A stretch of DNA of 22,256 nucleotides from an uncultured Acidimicrobium sp. (GTDB lineage Bacteria > Actinomycetota > Acidimicrobiia > Acidimicrobiales > Ilumatobacteraceae), in assembly GCA_903853285.1 (NCBI GenBank), contig CAINTF010000273.1:1-22256 (forward strand). Direction: 5' to 3'. The position numbers and the translations under genes were made by a program. Below the pieces are notes generated by a model. It was not told where the DNA came from. It saw nothing but the letters and a program-made list of their open reading frames with translations, and did not search any database. Of this stretch, positions 15,014 through 21,210 are shown one piece after another (position 1 is the first letter of the stretch; each line of letters starts with the position of its first letter).

Positions 15014-15405
15014 TGAAGCCATCCGAGATCACCCCAGAGATGCTGCAGTTTTTGCAAGATCGACATCTTGCAACCCTCACAACACAACGACTGGATGGCT
15101 CGCCCCATGTTGTCGCCGTTGGTTTTAGCTACGACGCTGCAACGTGCCGAGCACGCGTGATCACTTTTTCAACTGCGCAAAAAGCGCTCAACGCTGCGCG
15201 AGGCGGACGAGCAGCAGTTTCGCAAGTCGACGGAGGACGTTGGCTCACACTTGAAGGCACTGTGCGCCTAGCAACGATGGAAAATGACCCAGACGAAGTG
15301 CGTCGAGCTGTTGCTGGATATGCGCAGCGTTATCAAGATCCCAAGGAGCGAGACAATCGTGTCGCAGTGATCATTGATGTCGACCGCATTATGGGCCGGG
15401 CTTAG
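15013..15405 (+). CDS. F420-dependent biliverdin reductase-like protein (PPOX fold, Rv2074 type)
   Basis: A 130-residue split-barrel protein of the pyridoxamine-phosphate-oxidase-like superfamily. FLQDRHLATLTTQRLDGSPH (14-33), VVAVGF, ARVITF and SQVDGGRWLTLEGTVRLA closely resemble, by recall, M. tuberculosis Rv2074, which reduces biliverdin with reduced cofactor F420. YAQRYQDPKERDNRVAVIIDVDR follows the same pattern. It should be cytoplasmic and dimeric, and it implies that the organism makes F420, as many actinobacteria do. Biliverdin as substrate is inferred from likeness only; other reductions are possible. The ATG overlaps the permease stop in TAATG, so it is translationally coupled to the transporter. 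It converges on the Nei-like gene with an 8-nt, T-rich gap. Confidence 0.85.
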   Translation: MKPSEITPEMLQFLQDRHLATLTTQRLDGSPHVVAVGFSYDAATCRARVITFSTAQKALNAARGGRAAVSQVDGGRWLTLEGTVRLATMENDPDEVRRAVAGYAQRYQDPKERDNRVAVIIDVDRIMGRA

Positions 15406-15413
15406 TTTTTTAA

Positions 15414-16295
15414 CTAGCCAACATCGCGAAGCGAAATAATTTCATTCATAAACTGCTTAGCGGCAGGATGACTGTCGCCCATGCTTGCATCGCGCTCAAT
15501 GTATAACGGCGTGAAGTTTGGTCGCACGAGCGGCTCGTGTGTTGTTTGACAACCTGCGCACCAATACAAAACACGATTTGCTTCTCCGTGGTGATTGACC
15601 TTCACTACGTCACCGCAACGTGCGCATGATTTACCCTGTCGACCATAAATGGCCAGATTGTCGGATGATGCATCGGCATTTTGCAACATTTCATGAGCAA
15701 GCGTCAGCAATTCTCGACACTCTGCACGCTTGAGTGTGCCAATGTTTGCCCATGGGTGCATCTCGCACGCCCACAAAATCTCGCAACGAAACACATTGCT
15801 CACTCCGCGAACAACTCGTTGATCAAGAAGTACATCCGCAACTGTTTCGTCGCGCTCTTCGTACTCCATCATTCGATCGACAGCTTCTTCAATATCGGCA
15901 TCAACCAGTGTGAGATCCGGTCCAAGTTTGCCAAGAATTGGGTGACGTCGAGGATCAAAGTCGTGATACACGTCGATCTCCGGCGTATTAAAGCAAACTG
16001 CAACCCAGTCTTGAACGTCAATTAACACATCTGCTTTTGCCGCGTCTTTACGCCATTCAACTCCATTGCGATACACATCCCACGAACTCGAAATTTTCAT
16101 TCGGGTGTTCAGCACAATGCCGTTGTCCCAAATGATTTCAATGCTCTTATCGAGATTGCGAACTTCTTCTATGGTCCGACCCACTTGAGGCATGATGCTG
16201 TCCATATGAGGTGCTTCAAATCGGACCATCTTTTTGCCCAACAATGCAGTACGTAACGCCGCTGCGTTGTGTTGAACCTTATGACCGATGAGCAC
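15414..16295 (-). CDS. Fpg/Nei-family DNA glycosylase homologue lacking the catalytic N-terminus
   Basis: A 293-residue homologue of formamidopyrimidine-DNA glycosylase/endonuclease VIII, closest in pattern to actinobacterial Nei2. Active members begin MPEGDT, where Pro (after Met removal) forms the Schiff base and Glu is the acid. Here the N-terminus is MLIGHKVQHNAAALRTALLG, which aligns without gaps (Gly4 kept) but with Pro to Leu and Glu to Ile. Lys50 is kept, while the usual LxTHMRMSGSW reads LNTRMKISSSW (62-72). The helix-two-turn-helix QRVVRGVSNVFRCE (159-172, Asn167) and the zinc finger Cys224, Cys227, Cys246 and Cys249 with Arg241 are intact. It probably binds DNA without cutting it by the standard mechanism. 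GTG at 16295 is supported by a leaderless promoter, and no MPEGDT appears upstream in any minus frame. Confidence 0.88.
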   Translation of the reverse strand: MLIGHKVQHNAAALRTALLGKKMVRFEAPHMDSIMPQVGRTIEEVRNLDKSIEIIWDNGIVLNTRMKISSSWDVYRNGVEWRKDAAKADVLIDVQDWVAVCFNTPEIDVYHDFDPRRHPILGKLGPDLTLVDADIEEAVDRMMEYEERDETVADVLLDQRVVRGVSNVFRCEILWACEMHPWANIGTLKRAECRELLTLAHEMLQNADASSDNLAIYGRQGKSCARCGDVVKVNHHGEANRVLYWCAGCQTTHEPLVRPNFTPLYIERDASMGDSHPAAKQFMNEIISLRDVG

Positions 16296-16301
16296 GAGTA
16301 A

Positions 16302-16307
16302 AGATTA
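16302..16307 (-). promoter_or_regulatory. -10 element of leaderless promoter, Nei-like gene
   Basis: The minus strand reads TAATCT, TTACTC, GTG (16295), a 6-nt spacer. It fixes the N-terminus and so supports the loss of the catalytic Pro-Glu as real. Confidence 0.6.
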
Positions 16308-16316
16308 TTCACACCG

Positions 16317-16330
16317 CTCACCCGAGTGAG
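16317..16330. promoter_or_regulatory. Inverted repeat between divergent promoters
   Basis: CTCAC, 4 nt, GTGAG lies between the -10 elements of the Nei-like gene and the 111-aa gene, in a 59-nt divergent region. It is a possible operator for both; the arms are short. Confidence 0.3.
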
Positions 16331-16341
16331 GGATATACCGT

Positions 16342-16347
16342 TAGTTT
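16342..16347 (+). promoter_or_regulatory. -10 element of leaderless promoter, 111-aa gene
   Basis: TAGTTT, GAACGTT, GTG (16355): a 7-nt spacer. It favours the GTG start over the TTG at 16346, which lies inside the hexamer. Confidence 0.5.
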
Positions 16348-16354
16348 GAACGTT

Positions 16355-16690
16355 GTGAATGAAAATCTTGGCAACAATGAGCTTGACGTAGATCAAGATG
16401 ACGCAATGGTTCGACGTGCGGCTCAGCGATACGGCACAGTCGGCGCAATGTTGGCTGGTGGGATGCTGGTCTTTGACAAATTGCTTGGTCGTAAACCAAA
16501 AGAAGAGGCAGCAGTAGTAATTGAAGCTGCGAGCGAGCCAGGCAACATCGATGACAACGGCATCACGCTTGTTGTCGATGCCAACACGACGGTCGTTTCA
16601 CCCCCGCCACATCTCCGTCGACACGACGCATTGAGCGGTCCGCGAATTGTTCGAAAGCGGAGAAAACCCAACCCCGATAAGGGTTTGTAG
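16355..16690 (+). CDS. Small protein of unknown function with one hydrophobic segment (111 aa)
   Basis: I do not recognise this protein. From the GTG at 16355 it has an acidic, Asn-rich start (NELDVDQDD, 8-16), then a segment YGTVGAMLAGGMLVFDKLLG (26-45) that could span or lie on the membrane, a hydrophobic stretch EEAAVVIEAA, and a Pro-rich, strongly basic tail (RIVRKRRKPNPDKGL). This suggests a small membrane-attached protein with a basic end facing the cytoplasm. Codon use fits its neighbours. It is divergent from the Nei-like gene and convergent with the DUF4916 gene (3-nt gap). A longer form from TTG 16346 would add three residues but overlaps the -10 hexamer. Confidence 0.7.
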   Translation: MNENLGNNELDVDQDDAMVRRAAQRYGTVGAMLAGGMLVFDKLLGRKPKEEAAVVIEAASEPGNIDDNGITLVVDANTTVVSPPPHLRRHDALSGPRIVRKRRKPNPDKGL

Positions 16691-16696
16691 CCCTTA
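16670..16696. terminator. Overlapping hairpins between convergent genes (possible two-way terminator)
   Basis: TAAGGG (16678-16683), 7 nt, CCCTTA (16691-16696) is a perfect 6-bp inverted repeat covering both stop codons. AACCC (16670-16674) and GGGTT (16681-16685) form an alternative stem. Neither has a long T run, so termination is only likely from position. Confidence 0.4.
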
Positions 16697-17245
16697 GGGC
16701 AGTTGCCCCACAGAGGCCAATGCAAGTCTGATTAAGCGGTCGTGACCACTCGTCATTTCTTTACGCATTTGTTCGCTCACCGCTTGTTCTGGTGAAAACC
16801 ATCCGAGATCTAGCGCTTGTTGACTCGGTTGACAGTCTCCCGAAACCGGCACGACAAACGCAAGACTCACGGCGTGATGTCGTGGGTCATGAAAACCGCT
16901 GATGGATGGATCTGGAAAATACTCAACGACCGTAAAAGGGGCTGGCTCTGGCGGAATGTTGGGCAGTGCAAGCGGTCCAAGATCTTTTTCGAGGTGTCGG
17001 AGTAGTGCTTCTCTAATGCGTTCGCCTAAAAGAACTCGACCAGACACGACCGTACGGCTGATACTGCCGTCTGGTGCTTGGCGTAACAGCATGCCAACCG
17101 ACGTGACCTGACCCATGTCATCAACCCGCACTGGCACAGCGTCTACATATACAAGAGGCACTTGACCGCGCACCTGATCCAGGGCATTTGGGTCCAGCCA
17201 GTTTGTTTTGATATCGATTTGATCGCTCACCATTTCTATTGTCAC
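16694..17245 (-). CDS. DUF4916 / Nudix-like protein with altered Nudix box
   Basis: A 183-residue protein matching, by recall, the actinobacterial DUF4916 family: WLDPNALDQVRGQVPLVYVD (16-35), VPVRVDD, VSGRVLLGERIREALLRHLE (67-86), FTVVEYFPDP (104-113), DPRHHAVSLAFVVPV (120-134) and LDLGWFSPEQA (145-155). The fold is Nudix-like. The Nudix box G-x5-E-x7-R-E-U-x-E-E-x-G-U can be aligned from Gly69 to Pro91, but its key acidic residues are His84, Lys87 and Asp88, so classical pyrophosphohydrolase chemistry is doubtful; this may be normal for the family. The function is unknown. GTG 17245 is used; ATG 17233 and GTG 17230 are alternatives, and none has a clear ribosome site or leaderless signature. 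Confidence 0.8.
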   Translation of the reverse strand: MTIEMVSDQIDIKTNWLDPNALDQVRGQVPLVYVDAVPVRVDDMGQVTSVGMLLRQAPDGSISRTVVSGRVLLGERIREALLRHLEKDLGPLALPNIPPEPAPFTVVEYFPDPSISGFHDPRHHAVSLAFVVPVSGDCQPSQQALDLGWFSPEQAVSEQMRKEMTSGHDRLIRLALASVGQLP

Positions 17246-17300
17246 AGATGTAGGCCGTCCGCCGTGGAATACCTATTCATGTCACAATGAATGCGTGACA
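17240..17300. promoter_or_regulatory. TGTCAC/GTGACA repeats between divergent DUF4916 and DoxX genes
   Basis: TGTCACA occurs at 17240-17246 and 17280-17286. The second copy is mirrored by GTGACA at 17295-17300, giving TGTCAC, 9 nt, GTGACA across the DoxX start. GAATA, CC, TATTC (17267-17278) is another inverted repeat and may hold the -10 boxes for both directions. No regulator is identified. The half-sites are not in the orientation of a Crp site. Confidence 0.35.
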
Positions 17301-17717
17301 AAACAACAAACTGCTGCAACAAGTGCCAGAATCATGGCCACATTTTTATTGTCAGCAGGGGTAATGCATTTCGTCAATCCAACCGTTTTTGACAACATTG
17401 TTCCCCCTTGGTTACCGCCAGGCGAACGCTTTTGGACGTACATCAGCGGTGTTGGTGAACTCTGTATCGGATTAGGCCTACTCAAGAAGTCGACTCGTCG
17501 GCGTGCGGCACTTTGTGCTTTTGGATTATTTCTTGCGGTCTATCCCGCCAACCTCTATATGGCTTGGGATTGGCGCGATCATGCATTGAGCGACCAACTT
17601 GTTGCCTATGGTCGCCTGCCGCTGCAGTTTGCGTTGTTTTGGTGGGCACTCTCGATTGCCCGAGCGAATGCTTTACCAGTTGCCGGCGACGTACTTAGTT
17701 TCCAAGAACGCGAGTAG
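17295..17717 (+). CDS. DoxX-like integral membrane protein
   Basis: A 140-residue membrane protein with four predicted helices (about 9-26, 46-63, 69-90 and 107-125). The stretch SAGVMHFVNPTVFDNIVPPW (20-39), with the His-Phe-x-x-Pro and Ile-Val-Pro-Pro-Trp pattern, is typical of DoxX-like proteins, as is the GVGELCIGLGLL helix. Relatives are linked to thiol or quinone oxidation, but many have no known role, so no function is assigned. The start is GTG 17295; an ATG 8 nt upstream in another frame opens a three-codon ORF whose TGA overlaps this GTG. Its last 45 bases overlap the convergent aldehyde dehydrogenase gene, so the two tails are antisense to each other. Confidence 0.82.
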   Translation: MTKQQTAATSARIMATFLLSAGVMHFVNPTVFDNIVPPWLPPGERFWTYISGVGELCIGLGLLKKSTRRRAALCAFGLFLAVYPANLYMAWDWRDHALSDQLVAYGRLPLQFALFWWALSIARANALPVAGDVLSFQERE

Positions 17718-19103
17718 CCCGTCGTGGCCGCCTTCGCGTCCAATACCAGAAGCCTTGACTCCACCAAATGGTGCAGCAGGGTCAGAAACAATTCCCCGAT
17801 TGAAGCCAATCATTCCGGCCTCTAATGACTCGGCAACGCGCATGCCCTTTGCGGCATCACGCGTAAATACGTAGCTCACCAATCCGTATTCGACATCGTT
17901 AGCAAGTCGAATCATCTCGGCATCATTGCTGCACGAAACGATTGGTGCCACTGGCCCAAATATTTCATCTTTCAAGATCTCGTCGTCCGGCGACACATTG
18001 GCCAACACCGTGGCCTGAAAACCAAATGCCGGAGTCGTGACCGACTTACCACCACATAAAATCTTTGCGCCTCTGCTCACTGCGCCGTCCACCATCTTTG
18101 CAACCGACTCTTGCTCTGCTCGAGATACGAGTGGGCCAAGCGTTGTGGTCGCATCAAGTCCGTTGCCAAGCACCAATGCCGACATGCGTGCGGTTAACTT
18201 GTCCGTAAATTCGGCAAGCACTGAATCGTGTACATAAAAACGATTGGCCGCCGTGCAGGCTGCACCTCCGTTGCGCATCTTTGCAAGCATCGCGCCGTCC
18301 ACGGCCGCATCAACATCGGCGTCGCCAAAAACGAGAAACGGCGCGTTGCCACCCAATTCCATACTGCAGTTAATGACACGCGGCGCTGCTTGCGCGAGCA
18401 AGATCGAACCAACTTTGGTTGATCCGGTAAAACTCAATTTACGCACCTTCCCCGAATCCATCATCGCTGCAACTGGTGGCCCGGATGGGTTGGTCACCAC
18501 AACGTTGACTACGCCGGCTGGCACTCCTGCTCGCTGCAATACATCGGCGATTGCAAGTGCGGTCAGCGGAGTATCTTGCGCGGGTTTGAGCACCACTGTG
18601 CAACCGGCCGCAAGTGCAGGCCCAATCTTGCGCGTCGCCATTGCAGCAGGAAAATTCCAAGGCGTTGCAAGCAGCGCCACACCAACTGGTTGCCGACTCA
18701 CCATGAGCCAATTGGCTCCACCCGGCGCACGCCTGTAATCCCCATCAATACGCACTGCTTCTTCACTAAACCATCGAAAGAACTCTGCTGCATAAGCCAC
18801 TTCTGCTCGTGAATCAGCAAGTATTTTGCCCATCTCGAGAGTGATTAAACGGGCCAATTGCTCTTGTTCGGCAATCATGATCTCAAATGCTTTGCGCAAG
18901 ATTTCTGCGCGCACACGAGGAGCAGTTGCACGCCACGAAACAAATGCTGCATCGGCAGCGTCGACTGCCAGCAAACAGTCTGCAATGGATGCGTTGGCGA
19001 CGCTCGCCAATGACTCACCAGTCGCTGGATTGAGGACATCGATCTGAGTTGCAGAGCCAACCCACTCGCCATTAATGAATGACTGCGTCTTTAAATCTTG
19101 CAT
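17673..19103 (-). CDS. NAD(P)-dependent aldehyde dehydrogenase, succinate-semialdehyde type
   Basis: A 476-residue ALDH of normal length, oxidising an aldehyde to the acid with NAD(P). Catalytic residues are Asn150 (TPWNFP), Lys173 (VLKPAQDTP), Glu249 (MELGGNAPF) and Cys283 (NGGAACTAANRF). FTGSTKVGS (225-233) contacts the cofactor, and EIFGPVAPI and GFNRGIVSDPAAPFGGVKAS complete the fold. The Cys loop AACTAANRF and FGGVKASGIGREGG are like GabD (succinate-semialdehyde dehydrogenase), but the true aldehyde may be the product of the oxygenase upstream in the same operon. The start ATG 19103 lies 4 nt after the oxygenase stop, with AAGGA 8 nt before it inside that gene's end, indicating coupled translation. 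Its C-terminal codons overlap the DoxX gene by 45 nt on the opposite strand. Confidence 0.93.
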   Translation of the reverse strand: MQDLKTQSFINGEWVGSATQIDVLNPATGESLASVANASIADCLLAVDAADAAFVSWRATAPRVRAEILRKAFEIMIAEQEQLARLITLEMGKILADSRAEVAYAAEFFRWFSEEAVRIDGDYRRAPGGANWLMVSRQPVGVALLATPWNFPAAMATRKIGPALAAGCTVVLKPAQDTPLTALAIADVLQRAGVPAGVVNVVVTNPSGPPVAAMMDSGKVRKLSFTGSTKVGSILLAQAAPRVINCSMELGGNAPFLVFGDADVDAAVDGAMLAKMRNGGAACTAANRFYVHDSVLAEFTDKLTARMSALVLGNGLDATTTLGPLVSRAEQESVAKMVDGAVSRGAKILCGGKSVTTPAFGFQATVLANVSPDDEILKDEIFGPVAPIVSCSNDAEMIRLANDVEYGLVSYVFTRDAAKGMRVAESLEAGMIGFNRGIVSDPAAPFGGVKASGIGREGGHDGLLAFLETKYVAGNW

Positions 19104-19107
19104 CTAG

Positions 19108-19962
19108 CTAGTCCTTTGTTAATTCGACACCAGCAATTTCTTTAATGCGGTCACGCAAGAAATCAAAAGCAGTTTTGTTTTCGGCGATTAACACGTCGTC
19201 GGCAGGGTGCAAAAACAACGGTGTTGAAACGCGCGACCTCGTAGCTGCTTCACCAACTGGATTAATCACCTGGTGCGTTGTGCTTGGGTAATAGCCCCCG
19301 GTCACATAATTAAGCATGTCTCCAGCGTTAATTGCAACGCTGCCTGGGTCGCACGGCACGTCGTGCCATTTGCCATCGAGATCTCGTACTTGCAAACCCG
19401 GTTCATTTGCTGCCGGCAACACGGTGATCATGTTGATGTCTTCGTGAGCTGCGGCGCGCACTGAACCAACTGGCTCGTTTCCCTTGAGCGGCGGATAATG
19501 CAAAATTCGCAATAGCGTTCGCTTGGTGCCAACAATCATTTCGGAAAGTGGCATGGAGAAAGATTTCGAGATACTTTGCGGTGTATTGGCTTCTACCCAA
19601 GTAAGCAGCTCAGATGCAAGCGACCAACCGGCTTGATACATGGCGGCTGCACTTGCCGACTCAACTGCTGGCTGACGACCCCATGGATACCAATGAAAAT
19701 ATTCCTTGATATCTGGAAGCGAAGCACCTACGGCCTGTTCGGCTTCTTCAAGTGGACGATATCCGTCTTGTCCACCTTCACCTGGCAAATAATCCCACTT
19801 ATTGCCCGTGCGAAAAAAATTGAGCCACTCATTTTGTAGTTGCTGCACCATGTCGTATTGGATCGGGTGATTTGTGAGCACGGCAAAACCTGTATTGCGC
19901 AATGACTCAGTAAATCGCTTTGGTGCATCTGGTGCTTGATAATCGACAACTGCGACATCCAT
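19108..19962 (-). CDS. 2-oxoglutarate/Fe(II)-dependent oxygenase, isopenicillin N synthase family
   Basis: A 284-residue member of the IPNS-like 2-oxoglutarate/iron oxygenases, which hydroxylate or oxidatively cleave small molecules. The iron triad is His173 and Asp175 (AAHEDINMITVLPA) with His230 (STTHQVINP); Arg244 and Ser246 (RVS, 244-246) bind 2-oxoglutarate. LRILHYPPL (151-159), GLQVRDLDGKWHDVP (189-203) and GDMLNYVTGGYYPSTTH (214-230) are standard family blocks, as is the N-terminal FTESLRNTGFAVLTNHPI. The presence of RxS favours a 2-oxoglutarate-using hydroxylase. The substrate is unknown. The gene leads an operon with the aldehyde dehydrogenase, suggesting that the oxygenase releases an aldehyde, as TauD-type enzymes do. 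It is divergent from the MFS transporter, with a leaderless promoter. Confidence 0.92.
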   Translation of the reverse strand: MDVAVVDYQAPDAPKRFTESLRNTGFAVLTNHPIQYDMVQQLQNEWLNFFRTGNKWDYLPGEGGQDGYRPLEEAEQAVGASLPDIKEYFHWYPWGRQPAVESASAAAMYQAGWSLASELLTWVEANTPQSISKSFSMPLSEMIVGTKRTLLRILHYPPLKGNEPVGSVRAAAHEDINMITVLPAANEPGLQVRDLDGKWHDVPCDPGSVAINAGDMLNYVTGGYYPSTTHQVINPVGEAATRSRVSTPLFLHPADDVLIAENKTAFDFLRDRIKEIAGVELTKD

Positions 19963-19968
19963 AACAAC

Positions 19969-19974
19969 ATCCTA
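19969..19974 (-). promoter_or_regulatory. -10 element of leaderless promoter, oxygenase-ALDH operon
   Basis: The minus strand reads TAGGAT, GTTGTT, ATG (19962), a 6-nt spacer. AGGA within it could also act as a weak ribosome site. Confidence 0.55.
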
Positions 19975-19982
19975 CGGACAAT

Positions 19983-19990
19983 CAACGTTG
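19983..19990. promoter_or_regulatory. Palindrome midway between divergent promoters
   Basis: CAACGTTG sits almost exactly between the two -10 boxes of the oxygenase operon and the MFS gene, in a 43-nt region where each -35 position falls on the other promoter's -10. It is a possible shared operator; an 8-bp palindrome is not strong evidence by itself. Confidence 0.3.
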
Positions 19991-19993
19991 GTC

Positions 19994-19999
19994 TAGTGT
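19994..19999 (+). promoter_or_regulatory. -10 element of leaderless promoter, MFS gene
   Basis: TAGTGT, GGCTCG, GTG (20006): a 6-nt spacer. It supports the GTG start. Confidence 0.55.
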
Positions 20000-20005
20000 G
20001 GCTCG

Positions 20006-21190
20006 GTGGCCAACAAGCGTTTGATCTATATTTTGCAGATTGCAATGGGTTTTCTTGCAGCCGGTTACGGCGTCATGTTTACAATGCTTGACGACTGGCG
20101 TGACAAATTTGGCATTCAAGAAACCGGTCTCGGCATGATTATTGCTGCCGGTTTTTTTACTTCGTTCGTTGCCCAATTAACAATTGCGCCTTATGCCGAC
20201 AAAGGTCATGCGCGTCGACTGCTGACTTGGGGTGTTGCCGGCAATGTGGTCGGTGCGATTGTGATGGCATACGGCTCATCTATGACAGGTTTCATTTTTG
20301 GCCGTGTATTAATGGGTATCGGTGCCGGCATCGCAATCCCTGCCATTAAGCGCATTGTCATTGTCAGCGACCAAGAAAATATGGGAACCAATCTGGGTCG
20401 CGGCGTCGCAATTGAAGTCGGTGGCTTTGCACTCGGGCCAATCATTTCGGCACTCACCGTTGGCAAGTTTGGTTTGGCTGCACCGTTTTTGATCATTGCA
20501 GTAATTCTTGTGGTGATGGTGGCGTTGATTGCGCGCGAAGACATTGAAGAAACTCCAGCAGAAGATCGCACCACCGAGCGTTTTGCCATCGACTTGTTAC
20601 GCATCAGACCATTGCTTGGTGCAGTGCTCGTCGGCGTCGCGTTGTATGTGATGATCGGTGTATTCGACCCACTGTGGGTAGTGATGATGGATGACATGGG
20701 CGCGCCTAATTGGGTAGGCAATGCAGGAATTTCCATTTTTGGAATGCCATGGATTTTGTTTGCAACTGTCGGAGGCACCATCGCCCAAAAATATGGCCCG
20801 TTCCGAGTCAGCGCTTTTGGGCTCGCGCTCGGTGCTTTTTATATGACGTCGTACGGATTCATTGGTAGCCCATATTGGATGCTCGGAATCGGTGTCACTC
20901 AGTCAGCACTCGACGCGCTCACTGTTACAGGTACTGGAATTGCAGTCGCGCAAGTCGCTCCACCGGAGCGTCAAGCTGGGGCGTCGGGATTGCTTGGTGG
21001 AATTCAAACACTCACAGGCGGAATTGTCGCCATGATCGCAGGCAGCGTGTATGAGCATTACGGACGACATGCGGCTTTTGTTGCTACTGGCATCACAATG
21101 TTCACTCTCGTATGCATTGGATGTGTACTTGTCGGACCAAAATATCTTCGACGACCAGCCAGTGCGAGCGAAGTGGCCATCGCGCCATAA
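20006..21190 (+). CDS. Major facilitator superfamily transporter
   Basis: A 394-residue inner-membrane carrier with about twelve helices in two halves (1-180 and 205-385) joined by a charged loop (REDIEETPAEDRTTER, about 172-187). Helix 2-3 loop YADKGHARRLL (63-73) is a recognisable MFS motif A, and RVLMGIGAGIAIPA is the helix 4 region. The second half has the matching loop AQKYGPFRVSAFG. The direction and substrate cannot be told. The gene is divergent from the oxygenase-ALDH operon across 43 nt and probably shares its control, which fits uptake of the substrate those enzymes use. The GTG start is favoured by a leaderless promoter, and the first helix begins right after MANKR. Confidence 0.92.
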   Translation: MANKRLIYILQIAMGFLAAGYGVMFTMLDDWRDKFGIQETGLGMIIAAGFFTSFVAQLTIAPYADKGHARRLLTWGVAGNVVGAIVMAYGSSMTGFIFGRVLMGIGAGIAIPAIKRIVIVSDQENMGTNLGRGVAIEVGGFALGPIISALTVGKFGLAAPFLIIAVILVVMVALIAREDIEETPAEDRTTERFAIDLLRIRPLLGAVLVGVALYVMIGVFDPLWVVMMDDMGAPNWVGNAGISIFGMPWILFATVGGTIAQKYGPFRVSAFGLALGAFYMTSYGFIGSPYWMLGIGVTQSALDALTVTGTGIAVAQVAPPERQAGASGLLGGIQTLTGGIVAMIAGSVYEHYGRHAAFVATGITMFTLVCIGCVLVGPKYLRRPASASEVAIAP

Positions 21191-21198
21191 ATAATAGA

Positions 21199-21204
21199 TA
21201 GATT
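21199..21204 (+). promoter_or_regulatory. -10 element of leaderless promoter, aldo/keto reductase gene
   Basis: TAGATT, CACAGG, ATG (21211): a 6-nt spacer in an AT-rich stretch after the MFS stop. The gene may thus be expressed apart from the transporter, though only 20 nt separate them. Confidence 0.55.
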
Positions 21205-21210
21205 CACAGG

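Noticed and set aside
17280..17300. Crp-type cAMP receptor site linking to the cyclase
   Set aside because: Crp sites are TGTGA-N6-TCACA; here the arms are TGTCAC and GTGACA with 9 nt between, so the match fails in orientation and spacing.
18244..18738. 164-codon open frame on the plus strand inside the ALDH gene
   Set aside because: Ala/Pro/Ser-rich shadow of the dehydrogenase gene without start signals.
20206..20781. 191-codon open frame on the minus strand inside the MFS gene
   Set aside because: A shadow of the transporter gene: low-complexity Ser/Thr/Pro/Ile-rich product and no promoter or ribosome site.
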